From Pseudonocardia thermophila (GTDB lineage: Bacteria; Actinomycetota; Actinomycetes; Mycobacteriales; Pseudonocardiaceae), in contig NZ_FRAP01000008.1 of NCBI RefSeq assembly GCF_900142365.1, forward strand, positions 62,001-126,000: a stretch of 64,000 nt of DNA. The letters run 5' to 3'. Of the stretch, positions 22,753 to 32,287 are shown piece after piece (the stretch's first letter is position 1; each line of letters opens with the position of its first letter). The notes under the pieces were generated by a model. The model did no database searches, had not been told where the DNA came from, and worked only from the letters and a program-made list of their open reading frames with translations. Made by a program: the position numbers and the translations under genes.

Positions 22753-24231
22753 TTAACGCCCCCGCATCGACAGCTTGATGACGGCCTCCGTTCCACCGCC
22801 GGGACGGGCCCGGACCTGCAGCGCAGAGCCCAGTTCCGAGTCCAGCAGGGTCCGGACGATCTGCAGGCCCAGTCCCTTGGACGACTCCAGCTCGAAGCCC
22901 TCCGGCAGTCCGTGACCGTCGTCGGCGACCGTCACCTCCAGCGAAGCCGCCGAGCGCACCGCCTTCACCACGACCTCCCCCGCCACACCGGGGTCGAAGG
23001 CGTGGACGAGCGCGTTGTGGACCAACTCGGTGAGCACCAGGACCAGCGGGGTGGCCATGGCCGCCGGGAGCGTGCCGAAGCTTCCGTCGCGGCGAACCTT
23101 CGCTCGCACGTCAGCGGTCGCACCATCGCCGATGGCGGGCAGCACGCGGTCGATCAGCTCGTCGAAGTCGACCCGCTCGGCCACCGACGCCGACAGCGAC
23201 TCGTGCACGAGCGCGATCGAGTTCACCCGGCGGACGCTCTCCTCCAGGGCACGGCGCGCCTCGGGGATGCCGGTGCGGCGGGCCTGCAGGCGCAGCAGGG
23301 CAGCCACCGTCTGCAGGTTGTTCTTGACCCGGTGGTGGATCTCGCGGATCGTCGCGTCCTTCGACAGCAGCGCCATGTCGCGCCGGCGCAGGTCGGTGAC
23401 GTCGCGGACGAGCACCAGCGCGCCGGCCGCGTCACCGCGGGGCCGCAGCGGGAGCGCGCGCATCAGCACGACGGCGTTGCGGGCGCGGACCTCCATCCGC
23501 ATCGTGTGCCGGCCGTCCAGCGCGGCACCGATGCGGGAGGCCACCTCGGCGGCGTCGAACGGGTCCTGCACCAGCGCGCGGGTCGCGTGGGCCAGGGACA
23601 TGCCGACGAGATCGCTGGCGTGCCCCATGCGGTGGTAGGCCGACAGCGCGTTCGGGCTCGCGTAGGCGACCAGGCCGAGCGCGTCGAGCCGGATCAGCCC
23701 GTCCCCAGCGCGCGGGCTGGTGTTGGTGCCGGCCTCGGAGATCTTCGGCGGGAACGTGCCGTCCGCGACCATCTGGCACAGGTCGGACGCACTGCCCAGG
23801 TAGGCGATCTCCAGCGGGCTGGGCACCCGCGGCATCGCCAGGTTCGTGTCGCGGGACAGGACGGCGACCACCTCGCCGTTGAGCCGCACCGGGATCGCCT
23901 CGGAGCGCACCGGGACCTCCAGGTGCCAGCGCGGGTTCTCGTCGCGGCAGATGCGGCCCTCGACCACCGCCCGGTGCAGCAGCGGGTTGTCGTCCGTGCC
24001 GACCTTGGCGCCGACCATGTCCTCCGGATGCGCTGTGGACGCCGTCGTGGGCCGCGCCTGCGCCACGCAGAGGTACGTGCCGGGCTCGGCGGGCAGCGGG
24101 ATCCACAGGAGGAAGTCCGCGAAGGACATGTCGGCCAGCAGCTGCCATTCGGCGACCACCCGCTGCAGGTGGTCCACTACAGCGCCGGGGAGCTCGGTGT
24201 GCTCGGCGAGCAGCTCGCTCAAGGTGGTCAT
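22753..24231 (-). CDS. pdtaS: PdtaS-type sensor histidine kinase
   Basis: 492 residues from ATG 24231 (a TTG four codons upstream is the alternative). N-terminal GAF-like region (MSFADFLLWIPLPAEPG...ENPRWHLEVPVRSEAIPVRL), then a PAS-like part (LGLVAYASPNALSAYHRMGH). A HisKA_2 phosphoacceptor helix has His in IREIHHRVKNNLQTVAALLR, and an HATPase domain shows LTELVHNALVHAF, VADDGHGLPEG and GLGLQIVRTLL. There are no membrane segments. PdtaS phosphorylates the ANTAR response regulator PdtaR; that gene is not in this window. Placement after whiB1 matches Rv3219-Rv3220c. Confidence 0.94.
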   Translation of the reverse strand: MTTLSELLAEHTELPGAVVDHLQRVVAEWQLLADMSFADFLLWIPLPAEPGTYLCVAQARPTTASTAHPEDMVGAKVGTDDNPLLHRAVVEGRICRDENPRWHLEVPVRSEAIPVRLNGEVVAVLSRDTNLAMPRVPSPLEIAYLGSASDLCQMVADGTFPPKISEAGTNTSPRAGDGLIRLDALGLVAYASPNALSAYHRMGHASDLVGMSLAHATRALVQDPFDAAEVASRIGAALDGRHTMRMEVRARNAVVLMRALPLRPRGDAAGALVLVRDVTDLRRRDMALLSKDATIREIHHRVKNNLQTVAALLRLQARRTGIPEARRALEESVRRVNSIALVHESLSASVAERVDFDELIDRVLPAIGDGATADVRAKVRRDGSFGTLPAAMATPLVLVLTELVHNALVHAFDPGVAGEVVVKAVRSAASLEVTVADDGHGLPEGFELESSKGLGLQIVRTLLDSELGSALQVRARPGGGTEAVIKLSMRGR

Positions 24232-24290
24232 CGCCGCAATCAAACCACGTGGGAGGATGGTCGCTGATCGGTCAGGAGGGAGGAACCAGC

Positions 24291-24365
24291 ATGTCGAAGC
24301 GTGCTCGCAAGCGCCGCGCCCGCAAGAAGAACGCCGCGAACCACGGCAAGCGGCCCAACACCTGA
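24291..24365 (+). CDS. Ribosomal protein bL37 (24 residues)
   Basis: 24 residues of which 11 are Lys or Arg (MSKRARKRRARKKNAANHGK ending RPNT). It is preceded by an excellent Shine-Dalgarno (AGGAGGGAGGA). Size, charge and the ANHGKRPN ending agree with bL37, the small actinobacterial large-subunit protein found in the M. smegmatis ribosome, as far as I recall it. It is divergent from pdtaS. It is too short for most gene finders. The identification rests on length and composition, not on an alignment. Confidence 0.8.
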   Translation: MSKRARKRRARKKNAANHGKRPNT

Positions 24366-24424
24366 GCGGTGTTGATCGCTCGCGCCTTCTGAGTCGACGA
24401 CCTCTCCTCGGTGCTCACGGCCCC

Positions 24425-24444
24425 GCCCTCGTTCCTCCGAGGGC
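24425..24444 (+). terminator. Weak hairpin after bL37
   Basis: 7-bp stem GCCCTCG / CGAGGGC with a 6-nt loop, 60 bp past the bL37 stop. It may terminate this short transcript. The rest of 24366-24564 shows nothing else. Confidence 0.3.
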
Positions 24445-24564
24445 CGCTGCGCGCCCGAGGTCGCGGACGCGTGCGAGCGCCGTGGTCAGCGTTCGGTGGT
24501 GTTCGGCCGCGGCTCGGGCGAGGCGTGCAGGGATGCGCGGCCGGAGCCGCGGTCGACCCGCTGA

Positions 24565-24906
24565 TCAGCCCAGTGTGCGCCGTTCGACACGCGCGGCACG
24601 CACCTCGACGGTCGTGCCGGTCGGGGTCTGCTCCACGGTCACCTGGGCCTGCTCCAGCACCGCCGTGCGGATCTGCTGACGAAGCCGGTCACGCAGCCCG
24701 GCGGGCGCTACCTCGCCGCTGCACTTCTTGCCGAGCAGCTTCTTCAGCTTCTCGTCGATCCCGTACTCCGACAGGCACGGCGCGCACTCGTCGAGGTGCT
24801 GGGCGAGCACCTTGCGGCGTTCCTCGTCGCACTCGTTGTCGAGGAACAGCCACACTTCGGCCAGCACCTCGGAGCAGTCGGTGTCGTGGGGCTTGCCACA
24901 GCTCAT
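24565..24906 (-). CDS. rsrA: Zinc-containing redox anti-sigma factor (RsrA/RshA)
   Basis: 113 residues. The ZAS motif is complete: Cys3, His7 and Cys11 near the start, and H37-X3-C41-X2-C44 (HLDECAPC). A further Cys62 lies in KKCSG. In RsrA, oxidation of the zinc-site thiols releases SigR. The C-terminal half (about 75-113) is polar and variable. It overlaps the sigR stop by 4 bp (ATGA), so the two are made together. The long C-terminal tail beyond residue 95 has no assigned role. Confidence 0.94.
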   Translation of the reverse strand: MSCGKPHDTDCSEVLAEVWLFLDNECDEERRKVLAQHLDECAPCLSEYGIDEKLKKLLGKKCSGEVAPAGLRDRLRQQIRTAVLEQAQVTVEQTPTGTTVEVRAARVERRTLG

Positions 24907-25658
24907 GACCCGACCTCCTGTTCGCCCCGGAGGAATCCGCGCTCCCGTGCCGTGTCGGTAAGCATGTCACGCAGTTGACGCCGCCCGCGATGCAGTCGCG
25001 ACATCACGGTGCCGATCGGCGTGCCCATGATCTCGGCGATCTCCTTGTACGCGAAGCCCTCGACGTCGGCGAGGTACACCGCCATCCGGAAGTCGTCGGG
25101 CAGCGCCTGCAGGGCCGCCTTGACGTCGTCGTCGGGGAGCCGATCGAGCGCCTCCATCTCGGCCGACGGCAGCCCCTGCGAGGTGTGCTCACCGGCCTGC
25201 GCGATCTGCCAGTCGGTGATCTCCTCGGTGGGCGACTGCTGCGGCTGCCGCTGCCGCTTGCGGTAGCCGTTGATGTAGGTGTTGGTGAGGATCCGGTAGA
25301 GCCACGCCTTGAGGTTCGTGCCCTGCCGGAAAGTGCGGAACGCCGAGTACGCCTTCAGGTAGGTCTCCTGGACCAGGTCCTCGGCGTCGGACGGGTTGCG
25401 GGTCATCCGCAGGGCAGCGCCGTAGAGCTGGTCGAGCAGCGGCATCGCGTCGCGCTCGAAGCGCGCCGCGCGCTCCTCGGGGGTCTCCTCGGCCAGCTCA
25501 GCCGACCCTGGTGACTGCTCCTGGGGTTCGACCTCGGCCGCCTGTTCGGTGCCGGGCAACGTGCTCCTCTCGGGTCGGACCACGGCCGATGCCGCGGACC
25601 CATCCTGTTGGGAGCGTACGCGGTCCACCCTGACGGGGCCTGCCGGAGGCGCCTCCAT
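24903..25658 (-). CDS. sigR: Group IV RNA polymerase sigma factor SigR/SigH (thiol-oxidative stress)
   Basis: 251 residues from ATG 25658. GTG codons at 25673 and 25661 are possible, and 25673 would be nearly leaderless with the promoter noted here. Residues 1-60 are an acidic/polar extension. Region 2 follows ([60 protein letters not shown]). Region 4 is [20 protein letters not shown] with the helix-turn-helix [20 protein letters not shown]. It directs transcription of thioredoxin, mycothiol and protein quality-control genes after disulfide stress. It is held by the coupled RsrA and transcribed from its own GGAAT-N18-GTT promoter. Confidence 0.93.
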   Translation of the reverse strand: MEAPPAGPVRVDRVRSQQDGSAASAVVRPERSTLPGTEQAAEVEPQEQSPGSAELAEETPEERAARFERDAMPLLDQLYGAALRMTRNPSDAEDLVQETYLKAYSAFRTFRQGTNLKAWLYRILTNTYINGYRKRQRQPQQSPTEEITDWQIAQAGEHTSQGLPSAEMEALDRLPDDDVKAALQALPDDFRMAVYLADVEGFAYKEIAEIMGTPIGTVMSRLHRGRRQLRDMLTDTARERGFLRGEQEVGS

Positions 25659-25682
25659 CACTGCATGCGTCACCTCATCGAC

Positions 25683-25708
25683 AACACCGGACCGGACCGG
25701 GTGATTCC
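25683..25708 (-). promoter_or_regulatory. SigR autoregulatory promoter GGAAT-N18-GTT
   Basis: On the minus strand GGAAT (25708-25704) is followed by exactly 18 bases and GTT (25685-25683). This is the consensus recognised by SigR/SigH and sits directly upstream of sigR, giving positive feedback. Transcription should begin near 25676. Confidence 0.8.
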
Positions 25709-25748
25709 CTGGTCGAGCACGGCGGGACGGTCGACATAGGCTGCGCGC

Positions 25749-26228
25749 GTGGCAGGTAAGGGCACTCCGGCGACCGCGCTCCTGGCCAAGGCGAAGATCC
25801 CGCACACGCTGCACTCCTACGAGCACGACGGCGACGCCGCCTACGGCCCGGAGGCGGCCGAGCAGCTCGGGCTGGATCCCACGATCGTCTTCAAGACCCT
25901 CGTCGCCGAGGTCGACAGCACGCTCACCGTCGGGGTCGTGCCGGTGTCGGCGATGCTCGACCTGAAGGCGCTCGCCGCCGCCGTCGGCGGGAAGAAGGCG
26001 AAGATGGCCGACGTCGCGGCGGCCGAGCGGGCCACCGGCTACGTCGCGGGCGGGATCTCCCCGCTGGGGCAGAAGAGGCGGCTGCGCATGGTCATCGACT
26101 CGTCCGCGCTGCAGCTGCCGACGATGTACTGCAGCGCGGGCCGGCGCGGGCTGGAGGTGCAGCTGGCCCCCGCCGATCTGGCGAAGCTCACGGGGGCGAC
26201 GTTCGCGCCGATCGCCACCCCGGCCTGA
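25749..26228 (+). CDS. YbaK/EbsC-type aminoacyl-tRNA deacylase
   Basis: 159 residues from GTG, with -10-like TAGGCT just upstream (leaderless). Features of the Cys-tRNA(Pro)/Cys-tRNA(Cys) deacylase family: [36 protein letters not shown] (with the key Lys), [40 protein letters not shown] and the closing [18 protein letters not shown]. It clears mischarged tRNA. It is divergent from sigR, and its start lies 40 bp from the SigR promoter. Confidence 0.95.
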   Translation: MAGKGTPATALLAKAKIPHTLHSYEHDGDAAYGPEAAEQLGLDPTIVFKTLVAEVDSTLTVGVVPVSAMLDLKALAAAVGGKKAKMADVAAAERATGYVAGGISPLGQKRRLRMVIDSSALQLPTMYCSAGRRGLEVQLAPADLAKLTGATFAPIATPA

Positions 26229-26831
26229 TCAGCCGACGACCGTCGGCAGCCACCCCGCGACCGCGGCGCGCAGCCCGGGCATGTCGGACTTCAGCGAGTG
26301 GTCGCCGCGCAGCACCACGACCGTGCGGCCCTCCGCGGGCTCGGGCACACCGAACGGGTCGTTCGCGCCCTGCACGACGAGGATCGGCACGGCCGGTGCC
26401 TCCAGCTCGGCCAGCCGTGACTTCTCGGGCTTGCCCGGCGGGTGCTCGGGGAAGGCGAGGCAGAGCACGCCGATCGCGCCGCCCTCGTTCGCTGTGCGGC
26501 AGGCGACCCGGGCGCCTGAGCTGCGCCCGCCGAACAGCAGCGGCAGCTCGCCGCGCTGCGACTCGGCGACGGCGAGCCACGCGGCGTCGAGCTGCGGGGC
26601 GGGTGCGGGGGCACGGCGTCCGGCGACTCGGTACGGCTGCTCGACCAGGCCGACGGAGACGCCGGCGTCGAGCGCGACCCGGGTGACCGTGACCAGGTCG
26701 GGCGCGGTGACACCGCCGCCCGCACCGTGGCCGAGCAGCAGCAGGGCGCGCGGCTCGGCGGCGTCGTGGCGGGTGATGCGGGCGGGGCCGTGCGGAGTGG
26801 CGATCTCCACCGGGGCGACGGTGCCGGTCAC
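26229..26831 (-). CDS. Alpha/beta hydrolase, KANL3/Tex30-type dienelactone-hydrolase-like
   Basis: 200 residues. LLLLGHGAGGGVTAPDLVTV is the oxyanion-hole region. Nucleophile Ser is in FGGRSSGARVACRTA, acid Asp in VQGANDPFG and catalytic His in LRGDHSLK. The GHGAGG start and GxSxG variant GRSSG are typical of this small hydrolase group, whose substrate is unknown. The stop directly abuts the ybaK stop (convergent). The start lies 7 bp after the SRAP gene's stop, so the two are probably one operon. Confidence 0.88.
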   Translation of the reverse strand: MTGTVAPVEIATPHGPARITRHDAAEPRALLLLGHGAGGGVTAPDLVTVTRVALDAGVSVGLVEQPYRVAGRRAPAPAPQLDAAWLAVAESQRGELPLLFGGRSSGARVACRTANEGGAIGVLCLAFPEHPPGKPEKSRLAELEAPAVPILVVQGANDPFGVPEPAEGRTVVVLRGDHSLKSDMPGLRAAVAGWLPTVVG

Positions 26832-26838
26832 TGCGGGG

Positions 26839-27633
26839 TCACTTCGGGTTCGGCCCGCCCAGCAGGTCCAGCTGCAGCGGTTCGGGGGCGTCCTCGGGCG
26901 CCAGCTCGCGGATCAGCTCGGGGCCGTTGTTGCGGACGCTGTTGACCAGCGGTGACACCGGCCGCAGCGCCAACGCGGCCACCAGCTCCTCGGACGGCGG
27001 CTTGAGCAGCGCGGCGACCGCGGCGTCCTTCGCGGGGCGATCCGGGTCGAGCCAGGTGTCCCACGCCGACGGCGGCAGGATCAGCGGCATCCGGTCGTGC
27101 ACCTGCGCGAGCGGGCCGACCGCCTCCGTGGTCAAGACGGTGGCGGTCACCAGACCGTTCGGGTACTCGCCCGCCGGGTCGTCCTTCGGCTTCCAGAACT
27201 CCCAGAGCCCGGCCATCGCCAGTGACGAACCGTCGCGGTAGTGCGTGTAGTACGGCTGCTTGTGCTCGGGGCCGCGCTGCCACTCGAACCAGCCGTCGGC
27301 CGGGATCAGGCAGCGCCGCGAGGCCATCGCCCGGCGGAACGCGGGCTTCTCCGCGGCCGACTCCGCCCGCGCGTTGATCATGCGGGCACCGCCCTTCGGG
27401 TCCTTCGCGAAGAACGGCACGAACCCCCAGCGCACCACGCGCAGACTGCGCTCGACGGTGTCGGGATCCGGGTTACCGTCTTCGTCCCGCGGGTGGCGCT
27501 CCACGACCGCGACGATGTTCTTCGTCGGCGCGACGTTGTAGTCCGGCTGCACCTGCCCGTCCGTGGCGTCGACGGCGTGGAACTCCTCGGCCAGGTCGGT
27601 GGGCGACTTGATGGACGCGTAGCGGCCGCACAT
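26839..27633 (-). CDS. SRAP-family abasic-site DNA-protein crosslink protein (YedK/HMCES)
   Basis: 264 residues. It starts MCGRYASIKSPTDLAEEF, so Cys2 becomes N-terminal and can form the thiazolidine crosslink with abasic sites. Other active-site elements: PDYNVAPTKN, RWGFVPFFAKDP, INARAES, LIPADGWFEWQ (Glu) and VHDRMPLIL (His). SRAP proteins shield abasic sites in single-stranded DNA. The unstructured tail after about residue 245 is short. It matches the Rv3226c position next to aroA. The promoter probably overlaps GAGTAT just before the ATG. Confidence 0.95.
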   Translation of the reverse strand: MCGRYASIKSPTDLAEEFHAVDATDGQVQPDYNVAPTKNIVAVVERHPRDEDGNPDPDTVERSLRVVRWGFVPFFAKDPKGGARMINARAESAAEKPAFRRAMASRRCLIPADGWFEWQRGPEHKQPYYTHYRDGSSLAMAGLWEFWKPKDDPAGEYPNGLVTATVLTTEAVGPLAQVHDRMPLILPPSAWDTWLDPDRPAKDAAVAALLKPPSEELVAALALRPVSPLVNSVRNNGPELIRELAPEDAPEPLQLDLLGGPNPK

Positions 27634-27759
27634 GCCCCCATACTCCCATCGACCACCGACGGTTCCAGCTGCACCTGATGACGCGGACCGGGGCGCGTCC
27701 CCCGATGGGGGACTCGCGTCGCACAGGTCCGCGGCCAGGCTCCGATCTAGGTTGACCGG

Positions 27760-28677
27760 ATGGGCGACGTCCACCTGCGCGACCTGCGGTACTTCGTCGC
27801 GGTGGCCGAGGAGGGCAGCTTCACGAAGGCGGCCACGGAGCGGTTGTTCGTGTCGCAGCCCGCGCTGTCGAAGCAGATCCGCCAGCTGGAGAGCCGGCTG
27901 CGCGCCGAGCTGTTCACCCGCTCCGCCCGCTCCGTCACGCTGACCCCGGCGGGTGAGGCGCTGCTGCCGCGGGCGAAGGAGCTGCTCGCGGGCTGGGAGG
28001 CGGCGCTCGCCGCGGTCACCTCCGCCGCGGAGGCCGCGCGCCGCACGCTGACCGTCGGCCTGCACGCCCGCACCCCGCCCGACCTGCCCGCCGCCGTGGC
28101 CCGGGTGGTCGACGAGCAGCTGCCCGGGTACCGGGTGGAGTTCCGCCAGGTCAGCTGGGACGACCCGGCGACCGGTCTGGTCGGGGAGCTGGTCGATCTC
28201 GCCGTGGCGTGGCTGCCGGTGCACGACGGGCAGGGGCTCTCGGCCCGGATCGTCGCGCGCGAGGAGCGGTGGGTGGCGATGCCGGCCGGCCACCGGCTCG
28301 CGTCGCACACCGAGGTGGAGTTCGCGGAGCTGGAGGACGAGCCGTTCGTCGCGCTCCCGATCGCGGCCGGGCCGATGCGCGAGTTCTGGCTCGCCGTCGA
28401 GCAGCGCAGCGCCCCGGTGCGGATCGCGGCCGAGGCGCACACGGCCGAGGAGATGTTCGGCGCCGTCGCCGCCGGCACCGGGCTGGTGCTGCTGTCGGCC
28501 ACGAACGCCGCCCGCTACCGGTGGCCGGGCGTCGTGTGCCGACGCGTGCGCGGCCTGCCGCCCGCCGAGCTGGCGGTGCTGTGGCGCTCAGCCGACCGCC
28601 GCCCGGCCGTGCGCGTGGTCGCCGACGCCTGTGCCCGCCACATCCACTGGCCCGCGCATGCGAGCATGAACAGGTGA
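27760..28677 (+). CDS. LysR family transcriptional regulator
   Basis: 305 residues. Helix-turn-helix at 5-45: [20 protein letters not shown] and [20 protein letters not shown]. Linker [20 protein letters not shown]. Effector domain begins [20 protein letters not shown], with later [15 protein letters not shown] and [20 protein letters not shown]. The stop overlaps the aroA start (GTGA), so it is cotranscribed with and coupled to aroA, an unusual partner for a LysR gene. The effector is unknown. It is absent between the SRAP gene and aroA in M. tuberculosis and looks like an insertion into the conserved block. Confidence 0.93.
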   Translation: MGDVHLRDLRYFVAVAEEGSFTKAATERLFVSQPALSKQIRQLESRLRAELFTRSARSVTLTPAGEALLPRAKELLAGWEAALAAVTSAAEAARRTLTVGLHARTPPDLPAAVARVVDEQLPGYRVEFRQVSWDDPATGLVGELVDLAVAWLPVHDGQGLSARIVAREERWVAMPAGHRLASHTEVEFAELEDEPFVALPIAAGPMREFWLAVEQRSAPVRIAAEAHTAEEMFGAVAAGTGLVLLSATNAARYRWPGVVCRRVRGLPPAELAVLWRSADRRPAVRVVADACARHIHWPAHASMNR

Positions 28678-29939
28678 GCGACGTCTGGCAGGCCCCACCC
28701 GCGGACGGCCCCGTCGAGGGCCGCGTCGAGGTACCCGGATCCAAGTCGGTCACGAACCGTGCCCTGCTGCTGGCGGCGCTGTCCGGCGGCCCCGCCACGG
28801 TCACGGGCGCTCCCGCCTCCCGCGACACCGCGCTCATGACCGGCGCGCTTTCCGCGCTCGGCGTGCCCGTCGAGATCGACGGCACGCGGGTCGCCATCGG
28901 TGCGCACGACGGTCTCCACGGCGGTGCCGTGCACTGCGGGCTGGCCGGCACCGTGATGCGCTTCGTGCCGCCCGCGGCCACCCTCGCCACGGGCGACGTC
29001 GTCTTCGACGGCGATCCGCGGGCCCGCGAGCGGCCGATGTCGGTCGTGCTCGACGCGCTGCGCGGGCTCGGCGCCGAGATCGACGGATCGGCGCTGCCGT
29101 TCACCGTCCACGGCACCGGCGGGCTGCCCGGCGGCGAGGTCGTGGTCGACGCGTCGGCGTCGTCGCAGTTCGTGTCGGGCCTGCTGCTGTCGGGCGCGCG
29201 GTTCGACAAGGGCTTGGTGGTGCGGCACGAGGGCCCGCCGGTGCCGTCGCTGCCGCACATCGAGATGACCGTCGACATGCTGCGCACGGCCGGGGTCGCG
29301 GTCGAGGTGGACGGTCCGGACACGTGGCGGGTCGCGCCCGGTCCGATCACCGCCCGCGACTGGGTGGTGGAACCGGATCTGTCCAACGCGGCGGTGTTCC
29401 TCGCTGCGGCCGCGATCACCGGCGGCCGGGTCACCGTCGCCGGCTGGCCCGCGGAGTCCACGCAACCCGGCACGGAGATCCTCGCGGTGCTGGAGCAGGC
29501 GGGTGCGACGATCGAGCCCGGCCCCGACGGCATGACGGTGATCGGCCCCGACGTCCTCTCCCCCGTCGACGTGGACCTGCACGACGCCAGCGAGCTGACC
29601 CCGACCGTCGCGGCCCTCGCAGCGCTGGCCGACGGCACGTCGCGCATCCGCGGGGTCGCGCACATCCGCGGGCACGAGACCGACCGGCTAGCCGCGCTGG
29701 CCACCGAGATCACCGCGCTCGGCGGGGTTGCCGTCGAGACCGAGGACGGGCTGGAGATCCATCCGGCGCCGCTGCGCGCCGATCCCGCCCGGCCGTGGCG
29801 CGCCTACGCCGACCACCGCATGGCGACCGCGGGCGCCCTGATCGGGCTGGCGGTCCCCGGTGTCGCGGTGGACGACATCGGTGCCACGGCCAAGACGTTC
29901 CCGGACTTCCCCGCGCAGTGGGCCGCGCTGGTCGGATGA
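28674..29939 (+). CDS. aroA: 3-phosphoshikimate 1-carboxyvinyltransferase (EPSP synthase)
   Basis: 421 residues from GTG overlapping the LysR stop. Motifs: [20 protein letters not shown] (phosphate/PEP binding), [13 protein letters not shown] where LAGT replaces the class [52 protein letters not shown] and [13 protein letters not shown]. It catalyses shikimate-3-phosphate plus PEP to EPSP in aromatic amino acid synthesis. The shortened glycine segment is also found in actinobacterial AroA proteins and bears on glyphosate sensitivity. rsgA follows with a 4-bp overlap. Confidence 0.96.
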   Translation: MSDVWQAPPADGPVEGRVEVPGSKSVTNRALLLAALSGGPATVTGAPASRDTALMTGALSALGVPVEIDGTRVAIGAHDGLHGGAVHCGLAGTVMRFVPPAATLATGDVVFDGDPRARERPMSVVLDALRGLGAEIDGSALPFTVHGTGGLPGGEVVVDASASSQFVSGLLLSGARFDKGLVVRHEGPPVPSLPHIEMTVDMLRTAGVAVEVDGPDTWRVAPGPITARDWVVEPDLSNAAVFLAAAAITGGRVTVAGWPAESTQPGTEILAVLEQAGATIEPGPDGMTVIGPDVLSPVDVDLHDASELTPTVAALAALADGTSRIRGVAHIRGHETDRLAALATEITALGGVAVETEDGLEIHPAPLRADPARPWRAYADHRMATAGALIGLAVPGVAVDDIGATAKTFPDFPAQWAALVG

Positions 29940-30940
29940 TCCGGCGGACCGACGTCGACGAGTCCGACGTCCGCGTCCGTCCCGGGAAGGGGTCCAGGCC
30001 GCGCTCCAAGCGGCGGCCGCAGCACGCCGACGCCACCGAGGCGATGGTGACGCTGGTCGACCGCGGACGCTGGCGCTGCGCGATCGGCGGTGACCCGCAG
30101 CGTCGGGTCACCGCGATGCGGGCTCGCGAGCTCGGCCGCACGCAGATCGTCGTGGGGGACCGGGTGCGGCTGGTGGGGGACCTGTCGGGCAGACCCGACA
30201 CGCTCGCCCGCATCGTGCGCGTCGAGGAGCGCGCGACCTCGCTGATGCGCACGGTCGACGACACCGACGCCACCCAGCGGCTGGTCGTCGCCAACGCGGA
30301 GCAGCTGATCGTCGTCACCGCGGTGGCCGAGCCGGAGCCGCGGATCGGCTTCGTCGACCGGTGCCTGGTCGCGGCGTACGCGGGCGGGCTCGAGCCGGTG
30401 CTGTGCCTGACGAAGACGGACCTGGCCGATCCCGAGCCGTTCGCCGCGCACTACCGCGATCTCGGCATCCCGGTGCTGTTCACCCGCTACGACCGGCCGC
30501 CGGACGAGCTGGCGGCGCTGCTGGGCGGGCGGGTCTCCGCGCTCGTCGGGCAGTCAGGGGTGGGCAAGTCCACTCTGGTCAACGCCCTCGTGCCGACGGC
30601 GGAACAGCGCACGGCCGCCGTGTCCGGGGTCGGCAAGGGCCGGCACACCACGGTCGCCGCGCTGGCCCTGCCGCTGGAGGGGCCCGAGGGCGGCTGGGTC
30701 ATCGACACCCCGGGGGTGCGGTCGTTCGGGCTCGCGCACGTGCGTCCCGACGACGTCATCAACGCGTTCGGCGATCTCGCGGAGGCGACCGAGGACTGCC
30801 CGCGCGGCTGCGGCCACCTGGGGCCGCCCGCGGACCCGGAGTGCGTGCTGGACACGCTGGTCGCCGACGGCGAGCTGGCACCCGCCCGCCTCGCCGCGCT
30901 GCGCCGCATCCTGGAGGCGCTGAGCGCGACCCGCCGATAA
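29936..30940 (+). CDS. rsgA: Ribosome small-subunit-dependent GTPase RsgA
   Basis: 334 residues. An N-terminal OB fold (about 35-105) ends in [14 protein letters not shown]. The circularly permuted GTPase follows: G4 LTKTDL, then G1 [15 protein letters not shown]2 region GKGRHTT and G3 [10 protein letters not shown]. The C-terminal zinc knuckle is [17 protein letters not shown]. RsgA helps late 30S maturation by releasing RbfA. The basic first 30 residues are an extension rich in Arg and Lys. It overlaps the aroA stop (ATGA), as in the mycobacterial aroA-Rv3228 pair. Confidence 0.96.
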   Translation: MIRRTDVDESDVRVRPGKGSRPRSKRRPQHADATEAMVTLVDRGRWRCAIGGDPQRRVTAMRARELGRTQIVVGDRVRLVGDLSGRPDTLARIVRVEERATSLMRTVDDTDATQRLVVANAEQLIVVTAVAEPEPRIGFVDRCLVAAYAGGLEPVLCLTKTDLADPEPFAAHYRDLGIPVLFTRYDRPPDELAALLGGRVSALVGQSGVGKSTLVNALVPTAEQRTAAVSGVGKGRHTTVAALALPLEGPEGGWVIDTPGVRSFGLAHVRPDDVINAFGDLAEATEDCPRGCGHLGPPADPECVLDTLVADGELAPARLAALRRILEALSATRR

Positions 30941-31008
30941 CCCCGGCCCGGCCTGCTCGTTGAGCAGCACGGGACACCGTCGGGTGACGGTGGGCGGAGG
31001 GTGCCGGC

Positions 31009-31818
31009 ATGGGCGGTACGGGTCGAGGAACACGCGCGCTCGTGCTCGGGCTCGCGGCGCTGGTGCTGGTCGGATGCGCCGGTTCGCCCGCCCCGGCCCG
31101 GCCGCAGCTGCCCCGTCACGGCTCGCTGACCGAGCTGGTCTCCGCGGTCGCCGAGCGCCAGCGGATCGACCGGACCGCGCGGATCAGCCTGCGCGGAGAG
31201 CTCGCCGGTGCCGCGATCACCATGAAGTTCACCGGCGAAGGGGTGCTGCGCGGGGTCGGCTCCGACGTGGCGGTGAAGTTCACCCAGGTCGTCACCCGGC
31301 CCGATGCCGATCCGCAGGAGACCGGGTTCGTCGTCCTGCCCGACGCGCTGTACCTGCTGCAGCCCGGCCGGCACACGGCCGCCCGGCCGTGGACGAGGGT
31401 GGACCGCTCGTCCACCGATCCCGAGGACCAGCAGCTGCTCGCGCAGGCGGCGACGCTCATCGACAGCGCCGACCCGGCTCGCACGATCTCTCGCTACGCC
31501 GGGGCCACCAGCATCACCGAGACCGCGGAGGACGTCATCGCGGGTGATCCGGCCGTGCGCTACACGCTCGTCGTCGATCTGGCGCGAGCCGCGGCGCTGC
31601 AACCCGATCCCGCGGTGCGGGCCCAGTTGCTCCAGCAGGTGCGCAGCGGCCTCACGCAGATCACCAGCAACCTGTGGATCGACCAGCTGTCCCGGCCGGT
31701 CCGGCTCGTCGTGCGCCAGGAGCTGCCGGGGATCGGCACCCTGTCGATCATGGGCAGCTACCGCGACTGGGGCCGGGACGTGGAGATCGAGGCACCGCCG
31801 GGGTCGCAGGTGCGCTGA
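31009..31818 (+). CDS. LppX/LprAFG-family lipoprotein
   Basis: 269 residues. Signal peptide RALVLGLAALVLVGC with a lipobox (LVGC, Cys at about 23). The mature domain has the half-barrel LppX/LprG pattern: LTELVSAVAERQRIDRTARI, MKFTGEGVLRGVGSDVAVKF, FVVLPDALYLLQPG, the RPWTRVD turn and VRYTLVVDLARAAA near IDQLSRPVRLVVRQELPGIG. In mycobacteria these proteins carry lipids across the periplasm; the cargo here is unknown. It stands alone 68 bp after rsgA with its own likely promoter. Confidence 0.85.
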   Translation: MGGTGRGTRALVLGLAALVLVGCAGSPAPARPQLPRHGSLTELVSAVAERQRIDRTARISLRGELAGAAITMKFTGEGVLRGVGSDVAVKFTQVVTRPDADPQETGFVVLPDALYLLQPGRHTAARPWTRVDRSSTDPEDQQLLAQAATLIDSADPARTISRYAGATSITETAEDVIAGDPAVRYTLVVDLARAAALQPDPAVRAQLLQQVRSGLTQITSNLWIDQLSRPVRLVVRQELPGIGTLSIMGSYRDWGRDVEIEAPPGSQVR

Positions 31819-31845
31819 CCGACGCGGCGGTGGAATGCTTGCGGC

Positions 31846-32259
31846 ATGAGCGATGAGGTGCCGCTGCGGATCGGCAACGCCGAGCGGGATTCCGCGATGA
31901 AGGCGCTCGACGAGCACCTGGCCGCGGGTCGGCTCGGCGTCGACGAGTACTCGGAGCGCTCGGCGGCCGCCGCAGCGGCCACCACCGCAGCGGAGCTCAA
32001 GGCGCTGTTCACCGACCTGCCCCCGCCGCACCCCGAACTCCCCACCGCGCTGGCACCCGCCCCGCGCCCGGAGGGCGCGCTCGCCGAGCGAAGCGGCGGG
32101 TTCCTCGAGGCGTGGGGTGGGCGGATCGTCGCCGTCACGCCGATCGTCGCGCTCGGCCTGTTCTTCCTCACCCGGCAGTGGTGGTTCTTCCTGCTGATCC
32201 CGCTCGTGGCGGCGCTGGTGTACGGCGGGAAGAACGACCGGCGCGGGGCCGGCGCCTGA
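31846..32259 (+). CDS. DUF1707 domain membrane protein
   Basis: 137 residues. DUF1707 occupies 1-58: PLRIGNAERDSAMKALDEHL, AAGRLGVDEYSERSAAAAAA and AELKALFTDLP. A Pro-rich linker follows, and then two membrane segments (VAVTPIVALGLFFL and WFFLLIPLVAALVYG). DUF1707 proteins are SHOCT-like and common in actinobacteria with unknown roles. Start ATG 31846 lies 27 bp after the lipoprotein gene, so they may form an operon. Palindrome copy C follows. Confidence 0.9.
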   Translation: MSDEVPLRIGNAERDSAMKALDEHLAAGRLGVDEYSERSAAAAAATTAAELKALFTDLPPPHPELPTALAPAPRPEGALAERSGGFLEAWGGRIVAVTPIVALGLFFLTRQWWFFLLIPLVAALVYGGKNDRRGAGA

Positions 32260-32287
32260 GCAACAGCACTGCCGGGCCGGGAGCCCC

